From Planctomycetota bacterium (lineage in GTDB: Bacteria > Planctomycetota > Planctomycetia > Pirellulales > Pirellulaceae), in contig JACNKX010000144.1 of the NCBI GenBank assembly GCA_014381825.1, positions 1 through 58,645 on the forward strand: a stretch of 58,645 nucleotides of DNA. The letters run 5' to 3'. The position numbers were made by a program, and so were the translations under genes. Shown here piece by piece: positions 36,658-46,920 of the stretch (position 1 is its first letter; every line of letters begins with the position of its first letter). Below the pieces are notes generated by a model. That model saw only the letters and a list, made by a program, of their open reading frames with translations, was not told the origin of the DNA and searched no databases.

Positions 36658-38673
36658 CTACCGCACTGGGTTCTTTAAGAGGTAGCACGTTCCATTGCCA
36701 TTGACGATCGCGATGTATCGTCCGTCTGGACTGAATTCAATCGCTGAGGCAACCATTTGGGCCGGGCCAATTTGCAAACGAGACAGCACTTCACCTTCGT
36801 CGGAGTATAAGACGAGGTTTCTGCCAAGTACTGCGGCAACGTGCCGTCCCGATGGTGCGAACGCGGCCGATGGTGCCCCGCGAATTGGGTCAAGCTCGAT
36901 GCGTTTCTCGTCGGACGTCTGCCAGTTCCATATCTTCAGCCGCGAATGCCCATCCGCATACTCTCTAAGGAGAACAAGAGAGTCCTGGATCGAGAAAACA
37001 CGCGAATTCCGAAGACTCGAGTTCGGTTCCTCCGCGATCTCCAAAGTCGGGCCCATCGCGGAACCTTGCCCGGTGAGTTTCAATTTGCAGAATCCTTCTT
37101 TCGTGAAAAACACAAAACACTGTTCACTCTTAGACCAACTCGGACCCTGAGGCGAGAAAGGCTGCGGTCTCGGTGCCCTGCGTTCGCTCTTGGCTACCAA
37201 CGTATTGCTGGCGTATTCAGTCAGTGTCCAACCCTCGTTCAACACAAAAGCCAACATCCGTCCTTCGCCCGACGACAGGGTTGCGTCTCGACTGGGCGAG
37301 CCTTGCCGCGATTTGCGGACGAAGGGCTTTGCAGATCGCCAGTCGAAGACGGCGATCTCATGTTTCTCCTCAGACATCAATGCTCTACTGTCTGGACTGA
37401 ACTCCACGTACTCCACCGACCCGCCGTGTGCACGAAACCTCTGAAGTTCCAACCAACTTCCCGTGCGAATGATGATGACTTCTCCTCCTGACGTGCCTGC
37501 CACCAGCAGATCACCCTCGTAGCTCCATCCGACTGCTGTGATGTGATCGGTCGCTATGTCCGGCAAGCGGAGCCGTCCATACTCATCAAGCAAACCGACC
37601 TGTCCTGTTTCGTAACCAATCGCTCGCTGAGTAAAGATCTGTCCTCCACCTACATATCTTCGGAGGGCCATGCACCTTACAGGCATGACGGGAGTGGTCC
37701 GCACAATCTCCTGTGATGGCTCGCCTCGGCTTATTCCGAAACGCAACATATTGCCCGAATTTGCAACCCAGGCTTGGTCCGAGCCTCCTGGAATCGCCAG
37801 GTCCGGAGTGCCGCCTATACTCAGGTGCATCTCATTCCAATCGTTCGTTTCTTCGTTCCATACAATGCTGGTGCCCGCACGGATGACTAACCACTGAGGA
37901 GGTTTTAGCCTAACGGCATACCTAAACCCGCGACCTGCGAGCAACCTGGGATCGTGTTTCCACTCGCTGACCACTTCACCGCTTTCGGAATCGATCAGCA
38001 AGAATCGGTCGTTGTAGACGACCAGCATCGCACCGTCCTCACGGAACCCAATGCACATTTCGGCGGCTTCTTGGTCGAAATGGAGCAGGCTCATTCGCGT
38101 TCCGCTCTCCAAATCGAAAAACTGAATGTCATTGGGCTGGTCATCGTAGACCACACCCAATGTGCTGCTGATCACAGAAGTTAGCACTTTGCGAATCGGG
38201 GATTCTGCGGCGACTGAGAATTGGCGTTGCAGCTTCAATGGCGAAGAGCCGGTATCGTACACCCGAGCTTGCTGTTCATCGTCGATGGTGACGAGCAAGG
38301 TGGACTTGGCAGCGATGTAACCTCTGATATCGCTGATCACTTGCAGCGATTCGCCGGTCTCCGTCGACCAACAGCGGACTGCTTTGTCGAGACCACACGA
38401 GATCATCTGATCCGCCGTCAAACCGATGTCATACACGCGATCCCAATGCGAAAGATCGCCGCTTCCCAAAATGTGGACGAGTTCGTTCGGCGGTTGTGCC
38501 CCTGTCTCCTCGCGAAAGACTCTTTCCGCCCTCGCTTGAACCGCCCGAGTTGCAGTCCAATCCAAATATTCTTGGTGCCACCTTTGACCGTTCAGCGCAA
38601 CGAATGTCGCGACGGCTGCAATCGTAACTAACAGCAACAGCACCCTGAGTGTAAACCGAGGTTTCCACCGCAT
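36658..38673 (-). CDS. Membrane-anchored WD40-like protein
   Basis: The 671-residue protein starts at ATG 38673 (GGGGAG 7 bases upstream; the frame is open from 38700). One N-terminal membrane helix (FTLRVLLLLVTIAAVATFVAL) is followed by beta-propeller-like repeats, for example HITAVGWSYEGDLLVAGTS, GGSVEYVEFSPDSRALMSE and MVASAIEFSPDGRYIAIVN. The repeats are degenerate, but the 'FSPDG/DSR' pattern is clear. The architecture suits an extracytoplasmic interaction scaffold; partners are unknown. Confidence 0.72.
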   Translation of the reverse strand: MRWKPRFTLRVLLLLVTIAAVATFVALNGQRWHQEYLDWTATRAVQARAERVFREETGAQPPNELVHILGSGDLSHWDRVYDIGLTADQMISCGLDKAVRCWSTETGESLQVISDIRGYIAAKSTLLVTIDDEQQARVYDTGSSPLKLQRQFSVAAESPIRKVLTSVISSTLGVVYDDQPNDIQFFDLESGTRMSLLHFDQEAAEMCIGFREDGAMLVVYNDRFLLIDSESGEVVSEWKHDPRLLAGRGFRYAVRLKPPQWLVIRAGTSIVWNEETNDWNEMHLSIGGTPDLAIPGGSDQAWVANSGNMLRFGISRGEPSQEIVRTTPVMPVRCMALRRYVGGGQIFTQRAIGYETGQVGLLDEYGRLRLPDIATDHITAVGWSYEGDLLVAGTSGGEVIIIRTGSWLELQRFRAHGGSVEYVEFSPDSRALMSEEKHEIAVFDWRSAKPFVRKSRQGSPSRDATLSSGEGRMLAFVLNEGWTLTEYASNTLVAKSERRAPRPQPFSPQGPSWSKSEQCFVFFTKEGFCKLKLTGQGSAMGPTLEIAEEPNSSLRNSRVFSIQDSLVLLREYADGHSRLKIWNWQTSDEKRIELDPIRGAPSAAFAPSGRHVAAVLGRNLVLYSDEGEVLSRLQIGPAQMVASAIEFSPDGRYIAIVNGNGTCYLLKNPVR

Positions 38674-39136
38674 GTCTTTCTCCCCGCCGCAATTTGCCAT
38701 CCCCCGACGATGCAGAGCGTACCAGTCTCAAAGCAGATTCAAAACTGGGCACGGAGGTATTGTAGCATTGCAGGCTCTATTTGAATCGCGACTTCACGCC
38801 GAGTCATCGAGCATTTCTGACGCTCTTCATTTTGCGCACCAAGTGCGATCGCCTTGGCAAGAACGTCGCTTGCCTTTGCGAATTCCTCCTTGTGCCGTCG
38901 AGCTACAACCAACCATCATGAGCAGAAGAACCCGTGGCGACCTCTCCTCGATGTCCCTGGAGACACTACTGCTCAATGGCACGCTGTTGCAAGGACTCGG
39001 CAGGGCGACTGCGAAGACCTTATAGCCGAAGTCCTGTTTAGTTTCCTCGACTTACTTGATTTCGCGTTTCGAGGCCGCAAGACTACGGTTCGCCACACTC
39101 GATCAATCACCCAAATTGACTCTAAAGGAGAAAACA
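38674..39136. other. Gene-free region between WD40-like and lipoprotein genes
   Basis: About 460 bases with divergent genes on both sides. I see no gene, RNA or clear promoter. Confidence 0.4.
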
Positions 39137-39661
39137 ATGGTAGCTCTCGCAAGACGCACAACCGCCGCCTTCTGCCTGTTGTTCGTTGCTGGCTGCGTAA
39201 CCGACGAACTGGTCGTCTATAAGGAGACCGTTGTAACCAAAGCATCGATAAAGCCTTTCATTGGCGTGTATCACGTCGAAGAATGGCCCGGCAACGCGAA
39301 GCCCGAAAGCGTACGCGTCACGGAGAAGGACGAGGATTTGCATTTCTCGTATTCGCTGCCGGATAAGAAAGTTCAACTCCACTTTTTACTGTCGAAGATT
39401 CCAAATTCGAAGTCTGAACTGTATCTGCTCTCGATTCCGGGCCAAGACGACACGAACCAAGCGAACATGTTCTTCATCGGCAAAGCTGAGAAAGGGCAAA
39501 CGCATATTTGGGCCGTGTTCTCCAACTTGCCGGTCGCCAAAGATCACCTGAAGTTCCAAGACGGCAAGGCCAAGGAAGTGAAGAAGTTCCTCGCAAAGCG
39601 CGCGGATGCGTTCGTGATGGCGAATGAACCGCAAGTCACGCTTAAGAATCCAGAGCGATAG
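39137..39661 (+). CDS. Putative lipoprotein of unknown function
   Basis: ATG 39137 is preceded by AAAGGAG at 6 bases, a strong ribosome binding site; the frame is open from 39056. The 174-residue protein has a lipoprotein signal (MVALARRTTAAFCLLFVAGC) with the cysteine in FVAGC as the lipidation site. The mature part is beta-rich (KPFIGVYHVEEWPG, LHFSYSLPDKKVQLHFLLS) and lacks a known domain. It ends in a predicted terminator. Confidence 0.75.
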   Translation: MVALARRTTAAFCLLFVAGCVTDELVVYKETVVTKASIKPFIGVYHVEEWPGNAKPESVRVTEKDEDLHFSYSLPDKKVQLHFLLSKIPNSKSELYLLSIPGQDDTNQANMFFIGKAEKGQTHIWAVFSNLPVAKDHLKFQDGKAKEVKKFLAKRADAFVMANEPQVTLKNPER

Positions 39662-39679
39662 GTCGCTGACCTTTTTTTT
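39653..39679 (+). terminator. Intrinsic terminator after the lipoprotein gene
   Basis: A short stem (AGGTC-GCT-GACCT, 39660-39672) is followed by eight T (39672-39679). It begins at the stop codon. A second folding option, AGCGA-TAGG-TCGCT, overlaps it. On the other side of the tract lies the convergent smc gene end. Confidence 0.55.
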
Positions 39680-39788
39680 CTCCGCTCTTCATAGCCGCAT
39701 TGCCGAATTCATCCGTCGCAGCAGAGTGGCTTACTGCATCGCCATAAATCAAGGAAAGACAAGCTCTTGCGATTTCGAGTGCCGCTTT

Positions 39789-42700
39789 TCAAGCCACGCC
39801 GCGATTCGAGTCGTCGGAAGACTTCTTCTTGTCGTCGCGGTCAACGGCTTCCTTGCTGATGTGGCCGTCGTTGCTAACGTCTTCGAAGCGAACGGAGACT
39901 CGCCGCGAAACGCCCGACTCTTGCATCGTGACACCGTAGAGCGTCGTGGCGGCCGTCATCGTCTTCTTCGAGTGCGTCACGATGATGAATTTGGTCCAGT
40001 CCAAGAATCCTCGCAGCACGTCAACGAAGCGACCGATATTGGCCTCGTCGAATGGAGCGTCGACTTCATCCAACACACAGAACGGCGAAGGTCGATATTG
40101 AAAGATCGCCAGCAGCAAAGCGACTGCGGTGAGCGCCTTCTCGCCGCCGCTCAACAACGAGTTGTTGAACGAAGGCTTGCCAGGCGGGGTCGCGATGATG
40201 TCGACACCGGCTTCCAGAGGATCGACGCCCTCCTCCAAGACAAGATCCGCCCGCCCGCCGCCAAATGCCTTTCGATAAAGCACCTGGAAGTTTTGGCGAA
40301 TGGCTTCGAGCGTCTCCTCGAACAGCCGTCGGCTATCGGCATCAATCTTTTGAATAATCCGTTCGAGCGATTCCTTGGCGGAAACGAGATCGTTGTATTG
40401 GCCCGACAGCGACGCGAATCGAGTCTCTAAATCATCTAGCTCGTTCAACGCCTCCATGTTCACTGCACCGATGTTGTTAAGCTTGCGGCGCAATTCGCCA
40501 ATTTCGGCCTCAACTTCTTCACGTTCCTGCTGTTCCTCGTCCGTTGGTTCGTTGCCGACGTCGGCGAGTTCGATGCCGTAATCATCGCGAATGCGGTCCG
40601 CGAGCGTTCGGAGTTCGTGTTGCAAGTCACCTAAGGCAAGATCTTTCTTGTGTAGCTGCTCCTCGAGCTTTTGGCTTCTACGCCGTAATTCCTGTAAGGA
40701 AGAAGCAAGCTCTCGTTTTTCGAGCTGCAGCCGCTCCCGTTCACTTGTTCTCGCGGCAATCTCAGCTTCAATCAATTCTTTGTGGAGGTAAAGTTCGGCC
40801 AATTCCGAAGTCGTTCGCAGAATCTCACTTTGAGTATCGAGAAAACGCCGCGAACTTTCTGCCAGTTGGCTTCGCGATTCATCGATGGCTCGCGTTCGCT
40901 CACGGCGATCCTCCTCGAACTGAGTCATGCGAGCTTGCAGACTTTCCAAACGCTGCTCGCTCTTGGCAAGGTCTACTTTCGCCGCCGTCGCTTCGCTGGC
41001 ATGTGTGTCCCGTTTTCGCTCCAGTTCATTCAAGCGGTTCTCGACCGATCGAAAAGCGGCCTCCGCCACCGAGACAATGTCCTCCAACTTCACTAACTCG
41101 ATACGATCGGTTTCCAAATCCGCGGCGAGCGATTCTCTTTCGCTACGCGAAGTAGCGGCCTCATCCGTCAACGCCGCCTGCTCACGGTTCAAGTTCTCCA
41201 ACCGTTCTCGAAGCGATCGCGTTTGAGCTTGTGCTTCGACAAACAACTCATTGACTTGCCCGAACTCTGCATCGAGTTGCGTGACCGCCCCCTCTTGAGA
41301 CTTGACGTTCTCGGTAAGCAGAGCGACTTCATCCACCGCATCCTCAAGCCGTGATCGCAACGATTCGACCTGCTCGTGCAGGTCTCGTAGTTCGCTGCGT
41401 CGCGAAACGAGTCCCATCGCTGAGAGCTTGGGACCGATAATAATCGCGCCGTCGGGTTCGACCAACTCTCCCTGGCTGGTTACGAATCGACATCCGCGGC
41501 CGGCGGTCGTACTGAGCGCCAGGGCAATGGACAACGACTCAACAAACCACGTGTCGCCAAGCAGTCGCTGTTTGATGGGAATAAAATGAGAGCTACATGT
41601 GACTAATTGATCGGCGCGACCGATCACACCAGGTCGGCCGGTCAGATTGGGTCGTTGACGATCATCGAGTGTGGCCTCTAGTTGCATAAAACCAACTCGA
41701 CCGGCCGGTCGATAACGCCCGCTCAGCATCTCTTCGAGCAGCGAATCACCAAACACGATGAGATGTTGAGCCCGTTCGCCCAGTGCAACATCCACCAGCG
41801 GCGCGACTTCGACGGACACTTGAAGTACGTCGGCGACGAGACCTTGAATATCCGCGAGCGGCCCTGTGGCGGAATCTCCTGCGGCAACCAGCACGTCGCG
41901 AACTCCTGCGTCGAGTCCCTCGCGACTCTCTTCTAACTCCTCCAAGACTAACGCACGTTCGCGAACCGTACTCTGGCGATGTTGCAGCTCGTGCAGCTCG
42001 TTCTGCTTGGCGGCGAATGTATCGCGGAGCGAAGCTAGGTTGGTGCGTGCCGTTTCCAACGCTGATCGTTTTGTCGTCGTCTGTTGTGCGAGCTTCTCGT
42101 CGGCTGTCGTTGCTGCTTGCAATTCTTCGGAACACGATCTCGCAACAGCTCCGAGCTCCTGCAAGCGCTGCTGGGCCCGCTCTTCGACGATTCGGAGCGA
42201 TTCTAGCTGCGACTCCCTACTCCCGATCCGACTGCCGAGCATCGAAACGCTTTTCATGCCGTCAGCATGCTCGATTCGTCGCAGCTCGCGATTCGATCGC
42301 AACGCCTCGAGCTGTGTCGTGGCTTCCACCAATGCTCGTTCCTGGCTCGTCACACGACCTTGAACTTGATCATAGGAATCTTGTGCTTCGCGCAATCCCT
42401 CGGTTGTTTGCCGAAGTCGAGCGTGTAGGTCACCCACGCGTCCGGTCATGGCCGCGAGTTGTCGACGGTGTCGGGCTGCGATGCCTTCGAATTCGAGCAA
42501 CGCCGATCGGGATTGCTCGGCGGACGACTCGCGGACGACGATCTGCTCGCGATTGCGAGCCAGATGATTCTCGCTGACACGGGTCATCTCGACCGCGTTC
42601 GTGATTTCAACTTCCTGCTCGAGCGAATGAGCTTCGAGGGCCTCCAATTCTGCGACCGCGGCCGCAGAATTATCTCGCAATCGTTGTTGCTCCGCTTCGA

Positions 42701-43433
42701 TCTGCTGGACTTCGCGCGACAACCGCCACCAATCCGTCAGACCAACTTGCGTTCGCAGTTGTTGCAAGCGTCCTGAGTACTCACGATATCGGCGAGCCTT
42801 TGATGCCTGTGCTCGCATACTACGCAACCGGCTCTCGACTTCTTCGACGATGTCTGACAAACGGAGCAGATTCTGATCGACGCGTCCCAGTCGGCGCTGC
42901 GCCTCGACCTTTTTGGCCTTAAAACGGCTAATGCCGGCTGCTTCTTCAAACATCGCGCGGCGATCTTTCGCCGAAGCCTGCAACATTCGCTCGACTTTGC
43001 CCTGTTCGATCAGGCTGTACGCGTCTGTTCCGACGCCTGTTCCACGGAATAAATCGCGGATGTCCTTCAGTCGACAAGGTTGCCCGTTAATCAGATACTC
43101 GCTCTCACCGCTCCGATAGACGCGACGCGAGACGTGAACTTCTTCGTCGTCGATCGGCAAGCGTTTTTCGCTGTTATCGAAGATTATGGTGGCTTCGGCG
43201 GCATTGAGCATCTTCCGCCCGCCCTCGGACGAGCCCTTGAAGATCACGTCCGACATGTCATTGCCACGAAGTGCCTTGGCACTTTGAGCGCCGAGCACCC
43301 ATTTCATGGCATCGACGATATTCGATTTGCCTGATCCGTTGGGGCCGACAACGACCGTGATGCCCGGCGGAAACTCAAAGCGAGTCTTGTCGGCGAAGCT
43401 CTTAAAGCCGATGAGTTCGAGAGCTTTGAGCAT
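39789..43433 (-). CDS. smc: Chromosome segregation ATPase SMC
   Basis: The 1214-residue protein has the full SMC layout. Walker A GPNGSGKS is at residues about 30-37 (MLKALELIGFKSFADKTRFEF start). Two long coiled coils surround a hinge at roughly 505-680. The C-terminal head has signature LSGGEKALTAVALLLAIF (about 1090) and Walker B FCVLDEVDAPFDEANI (about 1118). SMC entraps DNA to organise and segregate chromosomes. The C-terminal about 30 residues (EDVSNDGHISKEAVD..., rich in Asp/Lys/Ser) extend past the usual end and look disordered. No ScpA/ScpB genes are adjacent. Confidence 0.97.
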   Translation of the reverse strand: MLKALELIGFKSFADKTRFEFPPGITVVVGPNGSGKSNIVDAMKWVLGAQSAKALRGNDMSDVIFKGSSEGGRKMLNAAEATIIFDNSEKRLPIDDEEVHVSRRVYRSGESEYLINGQPCRLKDIRDLFRGTGVGTDAYSLIEQGKVERMLQASAKDRRAMFEEAAGISRFKAKKVEAQRRLGRVDQNLLRLSDIVEEVESRLRSMRAQASKARRYREYSGRLQQLRTQVGLTDWWRLSREVQQIEAEQQRLRDNSAAAVAELEALEAHSLEQEVEITNAVEMTRVSENHLARNREQIVVRESSAEQSRSALLEFEGIAARHRRQLAAMTGRVGDLHARLRQTTEGLREAQDSYDQVQGRVTSQERALVEATTQLEALRSNRELRRIEHADGMKSVSMLGSRIGSRESQLESLRIVEERAQQRLQELGAVARSCSEELQAATTADEKLAQQTTTKRSALETARTNLASLRDTFAAKQNELHELQHRQSTVRERALVLEELEESREGLDAGVRDVLVAAGDSATGPLADIQGLVADVLQVSVEVAPLVDVALGERAQHLIVFGDSLLEEMLSGRYRPAGRVGFMQLEATLDDRQRPNLTGRPGVIGRADQLVTCSSHFIPIKQRLLGDTWFVESLSIALALSTTAGRGCRFVTSQGELVEPDGAIIIGPKLSAMGLVSRRSELRDLHEQVESLRSRLEDAVDEVALLTENVKSQEGAVTQLDAEFGQVNELFVEAQAQTRSLRERLENLNREQAALTDEAATSRSERESLAADLETDRIELVKLEDIVSVAEAAFRSVENRLNELERKRDTHASEATAAKVDLAKSEQRLESLQARMTQFEEDRRERTRAIDESRSQLAESSRRFLDTQSEILRTTSELAELYLHKELIEAEIAARTSERERLQLEKRELASSLQELRRRSQKLEEQLHKKDLALGDLQHELRTLADRIRDDYGIELADVGNEPTDEEQQEREEVEAEIGELRRKLNNIGAVNMEALNELDDLETRFASLSGQYNDLVSAKESLERIIQKIDADSRRLFEETLEAIRQNFQVLYRKAFGGGRADLVLEEGVDPLEAGVDIIATPPGKPSFNNSLLSGGEKALTAVALLLAIFQYRPSPFCVLDEVDAPFDEANIGRFVDVLRGFLDWTKFIIVTHSKKTMTAATTLYGVTMQESGVSRRVSVRFEDVSNDGHISKEAVDRDDKKKSSDDSNRGVA

Positions 43434-43554
43434 GGATGAAATCGTCGGGGAGACAGGCGGGATAAGGGTAGAGGGCGGAGGGCCAAAAGCTGAGAAGCAT
43501 CACACGAACGGCCTGGTTCGTTCTGGCTCTCCACCCTTAGCTCTTCGCTCTCCG

Positions 43555-45369
43555 CTAGAACCAGCCTTTCATTCTAGCAAACCAACCCTCGTCCGTCCTC
43601 TCCGGAGCGTCGATATTTGGTGCATCGAGCAGGTCATCGGAGGCTTGATCCGAACTTTCGTCATCCAGCCGATCTTCGAACATCGCCGGAATCTGGTTTG
43701 TGACGTGATAGCGGTTTTCAGATCCAGTCGCTTCTTCCTGTCGCTGATACGAACGAGTTGGTGATGGAAGTGCTCCAACTTCGACTCTTGCATCCAGATA
43801 ACCGCCGCGCTTTGCACTTTGAATTGCTGTCAATACTTCCTGATAGCCTCCCCCCAACTCAACAATCGAATTGACTAGGTCGTCAACCGTGGGCGAACAG
43901 AAAACGCTGGCCGTTTCTTTGCCGGGCTTGAACGAGCTGACTTTCAGTTTCCCCTGATCGACCGCTTTGATCATGATCTCCTTGCCCGCGAACAGGAATG
44001 CGGGCGGGTCGATGTGTTGCCCTTGGCCGAATACAACGATCTCTGGTCGTTTCGATTTGGAGAAGTGGATCACCGGATCGGCTTTGCTGCTGATCTTGTG
44101 GTAGCCGAAACTCCTTCCGAGCACTTTACCGTGGACAAGAGGATCGCTGGAGTCGCTTGCTCGAAGCGCTCGGAACGCGCCATAGCGAGTCTCGGCACTT
44201 TGCGAATCCAGTAGTTTGATGAGTGCATCTTGGGCACCGACATGTTCCATTGCCGCGAGTGCAGTCATCGCTCTCCATCGAAATGCCCTCTCGACGCGGG
44301 CTGCTTCGTACAAAGGTTCGGACGCGGAGGGTTCGTCTAAATACGCCAAGGATTCCGCCGCATAGAAACGCACCTCCGGATCAGAGGAAACAGCGCCCTT
44401 CCGCAGAATCGGAACGGCGTCATGGCCGATTGCTTCGAGACGAATCGCGGCGCGCTGAGCGGTAAGCGGTTCGTACAACATTCGATCGAGTTTTAACAAA
44501 CGTTCCGAACGCTCTGCTGGAGTCTCGCCAACTGCAATATTGAGAAGCACGTACTTATAGCGGTCGAAGTTGTGTTTGTATCGGTGATGCATCGCCAGCT
44601 CGACTTGATTGTCTCGCAATGGTTTCGCGACGCCGGCTTGCTCGCCACGGTCAAAGTGGTGAAAACGTTCGTTGATCGCGGCACCAATCATTGCGCTAGT
44701 GCGAACGGAACTGTGTTCGTCAAATATCGCCAAGCCGAACTGGCGAGGCTGCATGACAACGCCACCACCGATGACACGTCCGCGCTTTTGTTCGACTTCA
44801 TCCTCGGACGTAGCGAATAAAGAATCGACAAGGACTTCGCCCTGCCCAATTCCAGCGACGTTTCCCGAATGAAGAGAACTGTCGATGATCATGACTTGAC
44901 GTAGTCGAGAAGGCATCACCCAACCACCCAGTAACGAGTCGGTCCGAGAACGCGGCGGAATACTCACTTTGAGATCGAACGTGTCGCCCTTCTGAGCACC
45001 CGGTGCAATGTAGCCGCCGACCATTACCATCGCCGTGTCGCTCGACGCTAACGCCTCACGCCTACCACGAACCTCGTGCGTTTGCATTTCTTTTTTGAGT
45101 TGGTCCAGAATCGGCGACGGAGGCGGATTGCTCCCGGTACCGCTTAACTGGGTCACGAGGGCAACTCCTTCGATCTTCAACCAGTGGTCTCCCCAAGGAG
45201 TCGCCAGATCGCCGACGAATTTCGTTTGGGCTTCCTCTTCGACCAGTTTTTCAAACTCACCGACATCTGGGCTTTGCGCAAGGAACAATGGCGAGCTGCA
45301 ACCATTCACGCAAAAGATGACGAGAGACAACCAAGTGAGTCGCTGCTGAACCGCATGGGAATGCGACAT
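43555..45369 (-). CDS. FlgI-like (P-ring-like) lipoprotein with HEAT-like repeats
   Basis: ATG 45369 has GGAG 7 bases upstream; the frame is open from 45477. The 604-residue protein has a lipoprotein signal (RLTWLSLVIFCVNGC). Residues about 45-300 resemble FlgI: KIEGVALVTQLSGTGSNPPP, SSDTAMVMVGGYIAPGAQKGDTFDLKVSIPP, LLGGWVMPSRLRQV. FlgI forms the flagellar P-ring in the periplasm. Residues about 300-400 carry HEAT-like repeats (AIRLEAIGHDAVPILRKGAVSSDPEVRFYAAESL). The C-terminal about 100 residues are low in clear domains. No other flagellar gene is near. It ends about 120 bases before smc, on the same strand. Confidence 0.6.
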   Translation of the reverse strand: MSHSHAVQQRLTWLSLVIFCVNGCSSPLFLAQSPDVGEFEKLVEEEAQTKFVGDLATPWGDHWLKIEGVALVTQLSGTGSNPPPSPILDQLKKEMQTHEVRGRREALASSDTAMVMVGGYIAPGAQKGDTFDLKVSIPPRSRTDSLLGGWVMPSRLRQVMIIDSSLHSGNVAGIGQGEVLVDSLFATSEDEVEQKRGRVIGGGVVMQPRQFGLAIFDEHSSVRTSAMIGAAINERFHHFDRGEQAGVAKPLRDNQVELAMHHRYKHNFDRYKYVLLNIAVGETPAERSERLLKLDRMLYEPLTAQRAAIRLEAIGHDAVPILRKGAVSSDPEVRFYAAESLAYLDEPSASEPLYEAARVERAFRWRAMTALAAMEHVGAQDALIKLLDSQSAETRYGAFRALRASDSSDPLVHGKVLGRSFGYHKISSKADPVIHFSKSKRPEIVVFGQGQHIDPPAFLFAGKEIMIKAVDQGKLKVSSFKPGKETASVFCSPTVDDLVNSIVELGGGYQEVLTAIQSAKRGGYLDARVEVGALPSPTRSYQRQEEATGSENRYHVTNQIPAMFEDRLDDESSDQASDDLLDAPNIDAPERTDEGWFARMKGWF

Positions 45370-45525
45370 CGTGTCGCTCCGTTTTGTCGAAGGGGAATTG
45401 CCGGGGCAAGATGAGAATCGTACATCCAAACCTAAGTTCGGGCTGCGGACTTTAGTCGGCAACGGCATGAAGGTCAAGATCGACGCTGCTAGCGAAAACC
45501 GTCGCGCGGGTCGCTGCGTTACGAT

Positions 45526-46392
45526 CTAGTAACGCAAAATACACCAAAGCGCCCAGAGCCCGTCGCGCCAACCGATCTTCTTTCCTTCGGCATAAGAACG
45601 CCGCGCGTATCGAATCGGTCGTTCGTGGAACCGAATGTCTCGGTCCTTCAGTAAGCGGGCTGTCATCTCAAGCTCGATGCCAAATCGCTTTTCTCGTAGC
45701 TTAGGTGCGACGCCTTGAATCAACTCGCGGCGGAAGAGTTTGTAGCAGGTTTCCACGTCGGTGAAGCGATAGCCGTGAAACACGTTGAATAAGTTCGTGA
45801 TCAGTTTGTTCGCAGCGAGATGCCACAGTGGCGAAACGGCCCGGTCGGGACCGCTAAAGCGACTGCCATAGACCACATCCGCGCTGTTTTCGAGTATCGG
45901 TTGCAGCAATAGCCTAAGGTCTTGGGGATCGTACTCCATGTCTGCGTCTTGCACGACGACAATGTCACCAGTCGCCTCAATGAATCCGGTACGTAGCGCG
46001 GCTCCCTTGCCCTGGTTCTTGTCGTGGAAAACAGCTTTCAGGTCTTGTTCCAACGCCAACCGCTCAAGAACTTCTCGTGTCCCATCTGTGCTTCCGTCGT
46101 CAACGCAAATTAACTCCATCGGCAGGTGTGTTTCGCGCACGCGTGCGATGACGTCTTCGAGTGTCTGGGCTTCGTTGTAGACGGGTATGACCACCGATAA
46201 AACAAAGTCGGCTGGCAATGCATAAATTCCCAAACGTCGACAAGCGTCGCGTCCGACCAGTCGCTCTAGCAACTCAACGCGATCGCTGGAAATGCCTTCC
46301 ACATCGTGGGACTGCAGTTCGTCAGCGAGACGTAACACGACATCGCGCAGCGTCTCGGAAACAGCTTCATCGTCAGGAGAAAAAGAGTCCAT
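45526..46392 (-). CDS. Family 2 glycosyltransferase (dolichyl-phosphate-mannose-synthase-like)
   Basis: The 288-residue protein begins at ATG 46392 (MDSFSPDDEAVSE); the frame is open from 46521. Its GT2 core has LSVVIPVYNEAQTLEDVI, ELICVDDGSTDGTREVLE, IVVVQDADMEYDPQDL and VVYGSRFSG. The acidic D-x-D-like ADMEYD binds nucleotide-sugar and metal. The end KRFGIELEMTARLLKDRDIRFHE is typical of DPM1-like/DPG synthases. It likely transfers a sugar to a lipid phosphate for envelope polysaccharides. Confidence 0.9.
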   Translation of the reverse strand: MDSFSPDDEAVSETLRDVVLRLADELQSHDVEGISSDRVELLERLVGRDACRRLGIYALPADFVLSVVIPVYNEAQTLEDVIARVRETHLPMELICVDDGSTDGTREVLERLALEQDLKAVFHDKNQGKGAALRTGFIEATGDIVVVQDADMEYDPQDLRLLLQPILENSADVVYGSRFSGPDRAVSPLWHLAANKLITNLFNVFHGYRFTDVETCYKLFRRELIQGVAPKLREKRFGIELEMTARLLKDRDIRFHERPIRYARRSYAEGKKIGWRDGLWALWCILRY

Positions 46393-46920
46393 GAAGAGAG
46401 TCCGTACTCGGCGAATTGCGAAGGGGATCAAGCGTGCATTCCATACTACGTTGTACAAGGCCGTCGGTTCAAGGAGTCGCGGAGATACGTCGCATGTTCC
46501 TGCGAACCAGCGATAGCACAATCGGAATAACCAGACGGTGAATCGAACCGACGGCTTCCCTAACGGAGTTCAAGCGATGAATCGGAGTCAACGGAGTTGC
46601 GCCAATCACGATCAGATTGCAAGAGCAAAATGGCTTCGATGACAAAACTTTACGGCGAGAAAAAAAGTCGTCGTTGAGTTGCTTGACAAGTTGCCTCTAG
46701 TCCCGACAATGTGGTCTCTTGATGTTAAACGGAACTTCGCGATTCTCTCTGCCTTGTACGAGTTGTTACCTGGCGATATGCGACCGAAACTGCTGAATCG
46801 GTGGCGATAAGATTAAAACGCATCGGTGTTCGCTGCGCTCGTCGCGTACGCTAGCTGTGTTGCGCTGTGTCTCGCGATGCTCCGAGTTATCGAAGTAATA
46901 CAGGTCGAGAAGCAGCCTTA
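46393..46920. other. Gene-free stretch between glycosyltransferase and candidate RNA
   Basis: About 530 bases with no supported gene. Short ORFs here have no ribosome binding site or family match. The 3' part leads into the candidate structured RNA at 46921-47090. Confidence 0.4.
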
